A DNA stretch of 34,587 nt from a virus: positions 1 through 34,587 of IMG/VR virus record IMGVR_UViG_3300043446_000762, one strand, 5' to 3'. The position numbers and the translations under genes are program-made. The number at the start of each line of letters is the position of its first letter. The stretch's first letter is position 1. This document shows, piece by piece, positions 20,653 to 28,084 of the stretch. The notes under the pieces are model-generated. The model was not told where the DNA came from, searched no databases, and was given only the letters and a program-made list of their open reading frames with translations.

Positions 20653-21117
20653 TCAGACGGTATAGTTCTGACCGCCAGTAGCACCGTACCAATTCGTTCC
20701 ATCAGCAACAAACGAATAAATATCTTGCTTGCTTGCTGTGCTGGTAATGGTCGGAGCAGTTCCACCGGGCCATTTGACGGATGCAGCCCAAGTTACAGTG
20801 CGCGAACCTGTGCCATCCTGTTTAAGCAAAATAATAAAACTCTTGCCTGCTGTGGCCGTTGGAAATGTAAACGTACAGTTTCCCGTCAGCGTCAAAATTT
20901 GAACTGTACCGTTAGTAATATCAATTGTGTACGCAGTGCCGGTGTTAGCAGTAACCGTAGTTTCAACGTAGTTTTTAATTGTCGGGTTAACCACCGCGCC
21001 AGAAACTAGCGCAAGTGCATCAGTGCCGTTTGTCTGAAGCGTTATTGCCCCAGAACTGTCTGCCGTGGTAATCAGGCCCGTTGTCGGGCTGGTCGATGCG
21101 TTTAGCGTGACTGCCAT
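20653..21117 (-). CDS. Short tail-fibre-like beta protein
   Basis: A 154-aa protein beginning MAVTLNASTSPTTGLITTAD, with GAITLQTNGTDALAL, a beta-sandwich-like core (QILTLTGNCTFTFPTATAGK, FIILLKQDGTGSRTVTW) and an end DGTNWYGATGG. This arrangement is familiar from short fibre proteins of environmental phages. It probably contributes a trimeric fibre segment. No enzymatic motif. Confidence 0.6.
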   Translation of the reverse strand: MAVTLNASTSPTTGLITTADSSGAITLQTNGTDALALVSGAVVNPTIKNYVETTVTANTGTAYTIDITNGTVQILTLTGNCTFTFPTATAGKSFIILLKQDGTGSRTVTWAASVKWPGGTAPTITSTASKQDIYSFVADGTNWYGATGGQNYTV

Positions 21118-21130
21118 GTTTTTTCCTTTA

Positions 21131-21159
21131 AAACGTAATTGAACCGGGCCGGTAAATTT
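21131..21159 (-). pseudogene. Remnant of the 3' end of a fibre gene
   Basis: The gap between two fibre genes holds a stretch that is nearly identical to the last 30 bases of the Gly-rich fibre gene (19787-19816, coding KFTGSGSITF). There are about four mismatches and one missing base, which shifts the frame. It is followed by a TAA where the intact gene has its TGA. It has no start of its own. It looks like the tail of a former fibre gene left behind by recombination. Confidence 0.6.
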
Positions 21160-21166
21160 GTTTCAG

Positions 21167-21829
21167 TTACGCCCACGTTCCTACGTTGACGTTAGCGCCA
21201 CTTGCGCCAATAGGGTAAATCTTAAAATACGAATTGGCTGCGGTTGTGTACGCGCCACCAGGAGCCGCGCTCAACTGATATTGCGGAATAAAAGTGCCGC
21301 CTGCGTTGATGGACACCATCCCCTTAATCAACACCATGAAATAAATTGCTGCGGTTGAGTTTGAGCCTACGGCAAATGCGCCCGCAGTCTGAATAAAGTT
21401 CGGCTGCATGTTGCTCAGCGCCGTTGTCGTCGCGTTAAAACCTGTGCCGTTGTATTGGCCGTTGATCTGATAAGCAATGTTGTTGAGCGTAGCTGTGCCG
21501 CCAAACAAAATGCTCAAGCTGTGCGACGTTGTCCCCGCCGACTTGGAGAGCGCGTAAACAGCTTCAAACGCATAGTAAGTTGATCCAGATAGAGTAACGC
21601 CGACACCAAAGATCGGCTGCGCTCCGGTAGCGTTTGAACCAACATATCCACTATTTAGAACATAAAGCTGCTCACCAGGAATCACACCTCGCTGCGTGCT
21701 TTGTGGGGTGAAATATTGAACCTTTCCATCCCACTCGGTAGTTCCAGCAACAGCAGTTGAAAGCGCCGCAGAGGTTAATGTTTGAGCAGGAGTGGTAATC
21801 CCGGTTGTTCCGTTAAGTACGATAGGCAT
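21167..21829 (-). CDS. Tail-fibre protein
   Basis: A 220-aa protein beginning MPIVLNGTTGITTPAQTLTS, the standard opening of many short phage fibre proteins, with WDGKVQYFTPQSTQRGVIPG next. A beta-rich body (SLSILFGGTATLNNIAYQ) follows and the C-terminal FIPQYQLSAAPGGAYT, then YFKIYPIGASGANVNVG. It carries no collagen repeats. Likely a receptor-facing trimeric fibre, one of several fibre genes in a row. Confidence 0.65.
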   Translation of the reverse strand: MPIVLNGTTGITTPAQTLTSAALSTAVAGTTEWDGKVQYFTPQSTQRGVIPGEQLYVLNSGYVGSNATGAQPIFGVGVTLSGSTYYAFEAVYALSKSAGTTSHSLSILFGGTATLNNIAYQINGQYNGTGFNATTTALSNMQPNFIQTAGAFAVGSNSTAAIYFMVLIKGMVSINAGGTFIPQYQLSAAPGGAYTTAANSYFKIYPIGASGANVNVGTWA

Positions 21830-21837
21830 GATTTACC

Positions 21838-23838
21838 TTAAAGAACAATATACCGCGCACCACTTGGCACAGTAACAGAAACGCCCGTTGCAACAGTAAC
21901 CGGGCCAACGCTTAAACCGTTTGTTCCGGCAGTCAAGGTGTAGTTGCTGCTAATGGTTTGAAGTGTTTCGGCAATAGGACCGGAAGCGCCAGAAGACCCA
22001 GTGGGTCCGGTAGGACCAAGACTTCCGGCAGATCCTGTAGGACCAGTCGGGCCAGCAACAGTAGAAGCTGCGCCGGTCGGGCCGGTCGGACCAGTCAAAC
22101 CAGTTGCGCCTGCGGCTCCAGTTGGGCCCGTAGGTCCGGTCAAACCCGTAGCTCCAGTTGCACCCGTGGGTCCAGTGGGCCCGGTTAGACCAGTAGCTCC
22201 TGTTGCGCCTGTGGGGCCAGTAGGTCCAGCAACTCCGGCTGCTCCTGTTGCTCCGGTCGGTCCAGTGGGTCCAGTTAGTCCTGGATCTCCAGCGGCACCA
22301 GTAGGACCGGTAGGTCCAGCCGTTCCTGCTGCGCCAGTTGCACCCGTGGGACCGGTCGGACCGGTCAAACCAATACTACCTTGGGGGCCCGTAGGACCAG
22401 TGGCTCCAGCAGCGCCATTTGCTCCAGTCGGACCAGTGGGGCCAGTTAAGCCAGTAGCGCCTGTAGGTCCAGTAGGTCCAATGTTGGTGTACATCACCTG
22501 CACGGCGGTGACGATTACAGAAGGAATACGAGGGCTAACAGGCGTTGTTCCTGCCGGCAAAGTAGTCAGGGCAACAGTTGTGCTGGTGGTTGACCAAATC
22601 AACTCAATGTAATCGCCTGCATTTACAGACAAAACATAGTTGACTGTGCCAACTAGGTTTCCATCTACTCCACCATGTTTGTTTGGAATAGAAAATTTGC
22701 TGTCACTGTCAGGAATGTCTCCAGTACTACCGGAATCATTTTTCCTTACCCAAATGTTTGCATCATGGATTTGGGTATCAGTGTTAACAAACTGAGCCGA
22801 GTAAGTAATGCTGTAAACACCGGTGTAGGCAAAAGTAATCCGACTTCCAGAAACAACACTAACCCCATTGTTTGCAGGGTCAGCGCTATTAATGGTGACG
22901 GCATAAGCAGTGTTTGCGGCAGCAGCAGTTTGAGTTGTTGTATCCCAAAACGAGCCCCAATATGCCAAAGCACCGCCAGGACCGGTCGGACCAACAGAAC
23001 CAGTTGGGCCGGTAGGGCCAGTCAATCCAATAGAGCCAGTCGGACCTGTAGGACCAGCAACAGTTGAAGCAGCTCCTGTGGGGCCAGTTGGGCCAACTAC
23101 GCCTTGGCTACCCGTAGGACCGGTTGGACCCGTGGAACCAGTTGGGCCAATATCACCCTGAATACCCTGAGAACCAGTAGGCCCCGTGGGTCCAACATTA
23201 CCTTGAGTACCAGTAGGGCCAGTAGGACCAACATTACCCTGAATACCTTGTGCGCCGGTTGGACCTGTAGGGCCAGTAACCCCTTGGATACCTTGAGCGC
23301 CTGTGGGACCAGTCGGACCTTGAATGCCTTGACTGCCCGTTGGGCCTGTGGGCCCTACAGAGCCTTGGGATCCAGTCGGTCCAGTATTACCTTGAGAGCC
23401 GGTAGGTCCGGTGGGGCCAGCAACAGTAGAAGCAGCACCGGTAGCTCCTGTGGGGCCAGTCGGACCAATAGAACCAGTAGGTCCTGTGGGACCTTGTGCT
23501 CCAGGGGTGCCAGGTTTTGTCCATGCTCCAGGCGTAGACCAAACCAAAGCAGCAGTATTGCGACTATTAACAATAGTAATAGATGCCCAAACAGTATTTG
23601 TTGGGTTAGCCGGAGGATATGTGCTCCAGCCCGCAGGTGCCGTGCCAGTATTAGTCTGAAAGTCCCACGATCCACCTGTCGGCGTTGCGGGCGCTGTTGC
23701 AGACTCTTGAAAGATAAACCACTCAAAATAGGTTCCACCATAGTTAATGGTGTTGCCATACAGACCGGATGTTTCAGTACCCGGCTGTACAGCAAGAGCA
23801 GCACCTGACGTATTTCCGTAAAGTCCAATTGTTGCCAC
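21838..23838 (-). CDS. Collagen-like tail fibre with a C1q-like middle domain
   Basis: A 666-aa protein in five parts: an N-terminal virion-attachment region (1-108); a first collagen tract (about 110-289, G-x-y triplets dominated by GPTGPTG); a globular beta domain (about 290-453, with [33 protein letters not shown] and [15 protein letters not shown]) with the strand pattern of a C1q/TNF jelly roll; a second collagen tract (about 454-625); and a C-terminal beta cap ending [10 protein letters not shown]. Collagen triplets let three chains wind into a stiff rod; the jelly-roll domain would trimerise and may bind a receptor. Two rods separated by a globular node is unusual. Expression is as part of the late operon. 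Confidence 0.8.
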   Translation of the reverse strand: MATIGLYGNTSGAALAVQPGTETSGLYGNTINYGGTYFEWFIFQESATAPATPTGGSWDFQTNTGTAPAGWSTYPPANPTNTVWASITIVNSRNTAALVWSTPGAWTKPGTPGAQGPTGPTGSIGPTGPTGATGAASTVAGPTGPTGSQGNTGPTGSQGSVGPTGPTGSQGIQGPTGPTGAQGIQGVTGPTGPTGAQGIQGNVGPTGPTGTQGNVGPTGPTGSQGIQGDIGPTGSTGPTGPTGSQGVVGPTGPTGAASTVAGPTGPTGSIGLTGPTGPTGSVGPTGPGGALAYWGSFWDTTTQTAAAANTAYAVTINSADPANNGVSVVSGSRITFAYTGVYSITYSAQFVNTDTQIHDANIWVRKNDSGSTGDIPDSDSKFSIPNKHGGVDGNLVGTVNYVLSVNAGDYIELIWSTTSTTVALTTLPAGTTPVSPRIPSVIVTAVQVMYTNIGPTGPTGATGLTGPTGPTGANGAAGATGPTGPQGSIGLTGPTGPTGATGAAGTAGPTGPTGAAGDPGLTGPTGPTGATGAAGVAGPTGPTGATGATGLTGPTGPTGATGATGLTGPTGPTGAAGATGLTGPTGPTGAASTVAGPTGPTGSAGSLGPTGPTGSSGASGPIAETLQTISSNYTLTAGTNGLSVGPVTVATGVSVTVPSGARYIVL
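21985..22490. repeat. Collagen-type coding repeats, tract 2
   Basis: A tandem array of 9- and 18-bp units coding GPTGPTG on the minus strand, imperfect at third codon positions. Such arrays are prone to slippage and recombination and may change length between related phages. It encodes the second rod of the collagen-like fibre. Confidence 0.75.
22975..23515. repeat. Collagen-type coding repeats, tract 1
   Basis: A longer, more varied array than tract 2, with SQGIQG and TQGNVG variants between the GPTGPTG units. Each tract contains a copy of the [13 protein letters not shown] segment, a likely recombination point between or within tracts. Confidence 0.75.
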
Positions 23839-23847
23839 GTTTGAACC

Positions 23848-24831
23848 TCACTTAAACGAGTAGCGATATTCCCTCGGCTGGAATTCCGAGGTAAGGTGCT
23901 GATCACCGCCCATCCATTTACCTTTGTAGTTTTGGTCTTCAATCAGACCGTATGCATCATCGAAACGAGCATTCCACTTTTGCGCTTCATCAGTGTTCTT
24001 ATTCTTATCGTAATAAGCAGCTAGGGTGCCGTAAAAATAACCCTCAGGGAATGAAGCAAGAATGGCGTTATTTTGCACAACCGGATTCAAAACATCGTCT
24101 GTCGGACTAAACAAAAACGGAAAAGTTTTGTAGTAGTACGCTTTGATAATTGTGTTTTGCCCAGGGTTGGGAGTAAACACATAGTTTTTGCCAACTTCAG
24201 AGAAAGAAGCCCTGATCACGCGAGGCACACCAAAAGGCCGCACGTACAGTTGGTCAATCATTCGGCGACGAATAATCTCTCGGTCACCAACACGGTCATA
24301 CATGATCCAAGGACCAAGGCCGGTTGCGCCAGGAGATACGCCAGATCCGGGCGTTTCCTGGAAGAACAAAATAGGCTTGTTCATGTCCGCAGGAATAGGG
24401 GCAAGACCCTGAGCGTTCACCGTCAAAATAGACGGAGCCACAGGATCATAGGGATCTGAGCGAAGAGCCGGCAATTCAATTGTTCGCATTTTCAATTCTG
24501 CGAACTGAATGCAAGCCGTAATCTCTACAGCAGATGCAGTGGGAAGTTTTTGAATTGCAACCGGATAACTGGTGGTTGACCAAAAACCATCTGGGTCATT
24601 AACAGTAATTGAGCCAGAAGATACTGCCTGGACAATAGTAAAAGGTCCATTAACACTAAAACCAACAAAATCGCCAACATTAATGGCAGACGAAGGGTTT
24701 GTAGTGCAAGTAACAACTCCTGTAGAAGAGTTGTAAGCAGATGCATTAATCCCGGTGGAAGAAGGAATTGCCCCTACCCATTGCGAAACTTGGCTAACTA
24801 AACTGTTCGCAGATTGAATGAATAGGGACAT
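23848..24831 (-). CDS. Head-tail adaptor/tail-tube-like protein
   Basis: A 327-aa protein. The N-terminal 75 residues (MSLFIQSANSLVSQVSQWVG, NVGDFVGFSVNGPFTIVQ) form an insert-like beta domain; after that come VEITACIQFAELKMRTIELP, ALRSDPYDPVAPSILTVN, YKTFPFLFSPTDDVLNPVVQ and YFYGTLAAYYDKNKNTDEAQ. The last part, with a helix of small side chains and a W-x-x-R-F motif, is typical of podovirus adaptors related in role to T7 gp11 or P22 gp4 that bind the portal and start the tail. Homology was not tested; position (between capsid and fibres) fits. Confidence 0.5.
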   Translation of the reverse strand: MSLFIQSANSLVSQVSQWVGAIPSSTGINASAYNSSTGVVTCTTNPSSAINVGDFVGFSVNGPFTIVQAVSSGSITVNDPDGFWSTTSYPVAIQKLPTASAVEITACIQFAELKMRTIELPALRSDPYDPVAPSILTVNAQGLAPIPADMNKPILFFQETPGSGVSPGATGLGPWIMYDRVGDREIIRRRMIDQLYVRPFGVPRVIRASFSEVGKNYVFTPNPGQNTIIKAYYYKTFPFLFSPTDDVLNPVVQNNAILASFPEGYFYGTLAAYYDKNKNTDEAQKWNARFDDAYGLIEDQNYKGKWMGGDQHLTSEFQPREYRYSFK

Positions 24832-24840
24832 TTCACTTCC

Positions 24841-25344
24841 TTACCTTGTAGGAATAGATGGATTATATGGTAGTGGGATCTTGCCGCTAGGGTGACAAAC
24901 AAAGTCGGAATAATATTCGTTAACGATAGCGTAAAACAAAATCTTATCTTTTTTATCCAGCTTAATTAGATCCCAAGGCCTATTATTAAACCATTTGCTG
25001 CTGATTTCGTGGGCAAAGCACTTGGGTAGCTCCATTGCGTGAAAGGTGCCGGCAAAGAACGGATTTGCCGTCCCATGCTCTTTGTAAAACTCACGCATTT
25101 CTTTGCATCGCTGGCGAATTGCCTCTACGTTCTTTTGCTCATATTGAACGTATCGCTCACCATCAATAGCGCCAACTTTATAGTTAATGTTTGGCGTACT
25201 GAAGGTTTGTGACCAAGTGCCGGACTTAACTTCATTAAATAGTTTGTCGTTTTTACGAAAAACCCCATCAACTCCGGCCTCTAAGTTGCCTTTGAGAAAG
25301 TAATCTTCGCTAACTTCGTTGGTTTCGGGTGGTACGTTTTCCAT
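24841..25344 (-). CDS. Hypothetical protein of the head-tail region
   Basis: A 167-aa protein beginning MENVPPETNEVSEDYFLKG. It is mixed alpha/beta and acidic, with two Trp-rich stretches (TWSQTFSTPNINYKVGAID, EISSKWFNNRPWDLIKLD). AAGGA lies before the ATG. It is the first gene after the capsid-gene terminator, so its expression relies on read-through or a promoter nearby. Not recognised; head completion or a regulator are possible. Confidence 0.55.
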   Translation of the reverse strand: MENVPPETNEVSEDYFLKGNLEAGVDGVFRKNDKLFNEVKSGTWSQTFSTPNINYKVGAIDGERYVQYEQKNVEAIRQRCKEMREFYKEHGTANPFFAGTFHAMELPKCFAHEISSKWFNNRPWDLIKLDKKDKILFYAIVNEYYSDFVCHPSGKIPLPYNPSIPTR

Positions 25345-25366
25345 TGCTTTTCCTTGTGCCTTTCCA

Positions 25367-25390
25367 TACAGGCCGAGTGAACAGCCTGTA
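25367..25390. other. Second inverted repeat downstream of the capsid gene
   Basis: TACAGGC (25367-25373) pairs perfectly with GCCTGTA (25384-25390) across a 10-nt loop. There is no U-run after it on either strand. It lies between the capsid terminator and the next gene's ribosome site, and may be an mRNA-stability or processing hairpin. Confidence 0.5.
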
Positions 25391-25393
25391 CAG

Positions 25394-25412
25394 AAAAGCC
25401 CCGAGGGGCCTT
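25394..25412 (-). terminator. Intrinsic terminator after the major capsid gene
   Basis: On the minus strand AAGGCCC-CTCG-GGGCTTT forms a 7-bp stem with a four-base loop, followed directly by a T tract (TTTTC). It begins 4 bp after the capsid stop codon (25416-25418). Late operons often place a leaky terminator here so that capsid protein is made in excess over tail proteins. Confidence 0.75.
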
Positions 25413-25415
25413 CCT

Positions 25416-26573
25416 TTACACCAAGTAGCGCTTGACCTGGGCGGCGGGACGAGCGGTGGTCACCGGGGTGCCAGTCGTCATAGCAGCCAGAACAGCAACA
25501 CCAGCGGGGTTACGCACAATCAGCGTACCTTCCATGATGTACTGGTCGAGCGAAGCGTCGGCGTTAGAGAACACTTCGTTGTTCGGGCCCAGCTCGCGCA
25601 GGGAACCCCACTGAACCACATCAGGGTTCAGGAACAGGATAGAAGTGTTGTCCGAACCAGTCTGATCCATCACCCACGAATCGTCGATCTGATACGTGTA
25701 GTTGAAGTCACCTTCATACGTACCAATCGTGTCGCCCTTATCAGCCGGGTTGAAACGGTTGATAGAACGCGAGGTGGGGATGTTGTCAGAAATAGTCGTA
25801 CGCAGCGAGGTGGGCACAACCATGTTCGTGATCTTGGCGTTGAAACGCTGTTCAGCCGTCGTCACCAGTTGCTTGTACAGCACGGGCGAGAAGGGTTGCA
25901 GAGTAACACCAGACGAGAACGTGAAGTAGCCCAGGCCAGCGTTCGACAGAACACCGTTGAACGGGGTGTTGGTATCGACAGGCGAAGTCGTGTCGTTACC
26001 ATCGCTGGTAGCAATGTTCAGGATGTCAGTACCGTCGGTAGCGTTGCCCGAACGAGTACCAGCAAACGAGAACAGCGAACCAAAGCGACGACCGTTGTTC
26101 GGAGCACCGCCACCTTGGGTAGCGTTCTGGCCCGAGTACTTGATCGAAGCACCGTCGGCGCGGAGCATTTGAAGCTCAACGTCGAACATGATTTCGGTAA
26201 GCTGCTTGACTTCCTGATAAGCCTGCGGATCACCACCAGCCTGCTCAACAGCGCGAGCGGTGCCGGTAGCGCCGATCACGGTCGTGAAGATCTGGGTGTA
26301 GTTGCCGCAGTTGGCGCGGGTGTTCGATGCAGCGTCAGAAGACGAAACAGCGGCACCTTCCAGCTTGGCGTTCAGGGTGGGGGTACGATAGTAGTCGATC
26401 GGCCAGATATGCAGCGTAGAGTTAATCTTGCGCTTCTTGCTCATAGCCATGTTCGTGACCGGGGTGCGGTCCTTCACATAGTTGGAGACGGTCATATCGA
26501 GGTCTTTGACCACGATGTCGGTTGCGTACGGGCCGTTGCCGTTGCCCAGGGAAGCAGAGGTAATGGTTGCCAT
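25416..26573 (-). CDS. Major capsid protein (SU10/DUF5309 family)
   Basis: A 385-aa protein that forms the icosahedral shell. It begins MATITSASLGNGNGPYATDI and shows the DUF5309/SU10 pattern: RTPVTNMAMSKKRKINSTLH, GNYTQIFTTVIGATGTARAV, QAYQEVKQLTEIMFDVELQM (E-loop and spine helix), and the C-terminal FLNPDVVQWGSLRELGPNNE plus YIMEGTLIVRNPAGVAVL. HK97-fold membership is inferred from family knowledge. AGGA precedes the ATG. Codon use is more GC-biased than in its neighbours, as expected for the most expressed gene; this also opens long false frames on the other strand. It is followed by a terminator and preceded by the scaffold gene. Confidence 0.85.
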   Translation of the reverse strand: MATITSASLGNGNGPYATDIVVKDLDMTVSNYVKDRTPVTNMAMSKKRKINSTLHIWPIDYYRTPTLNAKLEGAAVSSSDAASNTRANCGNYTQIFTTVIGATGTARAVEQAGGDPQAYQEVKQLTEIMFDVELQMLRADGASIKYSGQNATQGGGAPNNGRRFGSLFSFAGTRSGNATDGTDILNIATSDGNDTTSPVDTNTPFNGVLSNAGLGYFTFSSGVTLQPFSPVLYKQLVTTAEQRFNAKITNMVVPTSLRTTISDNIPTSRSINRFNPADKGDTIGTYEGDFNYTYQIDDSWVMDQTGSDNTSILFLNPDVVQWGSLRELGPNNEVFSNADASLDQYIMEGTLIVRNPAGVAVLAAMTTGTPVTTARPAAQVKRYLV

Positions 26574-26588
26574 GATGTTTCCTATAAA

Positions 26589-27710
26589 TTAACGTCGGCG
26601 GCGATTTGCTGCCAACATGGTTGCCAAAAGATCACGCGCAGCATTCTTATCGCCAGACTCAGCCTTGCGTTGAAGCTCAGAAGTTTTGTCTTCAGGAGTA
26701 GTCTTGGCTTTTGCAACAGGCTTTCCTGCCGCAGCCAAAGAGCCACCAGTATTCTTTACAACCTTAGGGCCCTCTCGGAACTTCATGCCATCACGAATCA
26801 ATCCAAGGATGTATTCGTCAGATGACAGCAGATCCAAGTTCTTTACCCCAGGAATGTAAGAGTTCTCGGCACCCTTCCACTCTTTTGACAACTTCTCACG
26901 AAGCTCTGAGAACACCGCCTTGTTGGCAAGCTCTTTATCCTGGAAACTTTGCCGCGCTTTATCCAGCGTCTGCTGAACAAATTGCGAGCGCACCTGATAA
27001 AACTGCTCAACCCTTGGGCGATTGGTCTGAATAAACTTTGACTTCTCTTGGATCAGTTGCGAGTTTTGGCGAATCGCCGCCTCTGCCTCGCTACGCTGAA
27101 CCTCATCAGTCGCGTTTTGAAGGATTTGCTGCCATTGCTGGTTGTACTGCTGTAGGGTTACCAACTCATCAGCGGCTTGCTGTAGCTGGGGCACAACAGT
27201 CAGTTCCAGACCAATTTGCAGGCCATCCAATTCAGCCCTTCTCTTTGCCTCGTACTCTTCAAACTCAGCTTTTTCAGCTTTAAGTTTTCGCGCATTTTCA
27301 TGGATAGCACTTCCTTGACCCAGAATAGAAGCCGCCTTTTGCGCCGTCATCTCCACAAAGCCGCCTTCTGCGTCCTTGTTCGGAATCTTTAGCACTACAT
27401 TCGGATTCTGTGCCGCAAACTCTAAGAAATCGACTGCTTCGTTTACACCTTCATCGGTGGACTCTTCAGCAACTTCTTCTTGTTCCGGCTCTGTAGCCAA
27501 TTCATTACTATCTTCAGGTTCGGCCTCCTTTACAGGAGCCGCCTCCGGGGATTCGGCTTTTGCCTCTTCTTGTCCGGCTGGTGGCGGCGAAGCACCCTCG
27601 GGCTGCGGATTGTTACGCCTATTGGCGGCAATCATCGCGGCAATGGTGTCCGCAGGATTCACACTACCAGTTTGCTCAGGGGCGGTCGCATTAGCGATTA
27701 CGTCTGACAT
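26589..27710 (-). CDS. Scaffolding protein
   Basis: A 373-aa, very charged, mostly helical protein directly upstream of the capsid gene, the classical place of a scaffold. An acidic disordered N-terminus (EEAKAESPEAAPVKEAEPED) leads into long coiled coils (LKAEKAEFEEYEAKRRAELD, QLQQAADELVTLQQYNQQWQ) and a basic C-terminus that ends LLATMLAANRRRR. In P22-type scaffolds a basic C-terminal helix binds coat protein. Here almost the same motif also stands near the N-terminus (TIAAMIAANRRNN, about 22-34), so the chain may carry two coat-binding sites. No protease motif is seen. Confidence 0.8.
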   Translation of the reverse strand: MSDVIANATAPEQTGSVNPADTIAAMIAANRRNNPQPEGASPPPAGQEEAKAESPEAAPVKEAEPEDSNELATEPEQEEVAEESTDEGVNEAVDFLEFAAQNPNVVLKIPNKDAEGGFVEMTAQKAASILGQGSAIHENARKLKAEKAEFEEYEAKRRAELDGLQIGLELTVVPQLQQAADELVTLQQYNQQWQQILQNATDEVQRSEAEAAIRQNSQLIQEKSKFIQTNRPRVEQFYQVRSQFVQQTLDKARQSFQDKELANKAVFSELREKLSKEWKGAENSYIPGVKNLDLLSSDEYILGLIRDGMKFREGPKVVKNTGGSLAAAGKPVAKAKTTPEDKTSELQRKAESGDKNAARDLLATMLAANRRRR

Positions 27711-27732
27711 ATCTTATCCTAATCTATTAAGT

Positions 27733-28068
27733 TTATACAACGTCTTTTGCTTTCTGGGCGTTAGCCTCAGACATTTTTCCTAGATATTCTTGCTTCTCAA
27801 TGAAGTCAATGAAATCTCTAACACCCGCTACATAGTGCGAGTTTGTAATACGCTCGGCATCATCCCTAGACTCCTCTAGGCGCTCAAGCATATTAAAGCG
27901 ATACAGGTTAAACATTAACGCAAAGTCATTGTTTGCCAGTAGTCGCCTTGCTGAGTCCGCATTATCTATAACAAGTGCTTTTCTAGTTACATCGGAATCC
28001 TTTCGAGAATCAGATAGGCGAGTTCGTTTGTTAAAAAAATCTCTGATATTTTCAGTCAGACTTTTCAT
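27733..28068 (-). CDS. Hypothetical 111-aa protein between portal and scaffold
   Basis: It begins MKSLTENIRDFFNKRTRLSD and is all-helical and charged, with FALMFNLYRFNMLERLEES and YVAGVRDFIDFIEKQEYLGK. AAGGAAAG lies before the ATG. Position suggests a head-assembly factor. No recognised family. Confidence 0.6.
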   Translation of the reverse strand: MKSLTENIRDFFNKRTRLSDSRKDSDVTRKALVIDNADSARRLLANNDFALMFNLYRFNMLERLEESRDDAERITNSHYVAGVRDFIDFIEKQEYLGKMSEANAQKAKDVV

Positions 28069-28084
28069 TGCTTTCCTTTGCTAA

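Noticed and set aside
22001-22612. A 203-codon plus-strand frame coding repeated GPVGPV
   Set aside because: It is the mirror of the collagen-coding repeats on the minus strand. The real gene has defined N- and C-terminal domains and a proper place in the operon.
25329-26825. A 498-codon open frame on the plus strand, opposite the capsid and scaffold genes
   Set aside because: It is antisense to two certain genes, its translation is Arg/Val/Gly-rich without any motif, and it has no ribosome site. The GC-biased codons of the capsid gene remove stop codons in this frame.
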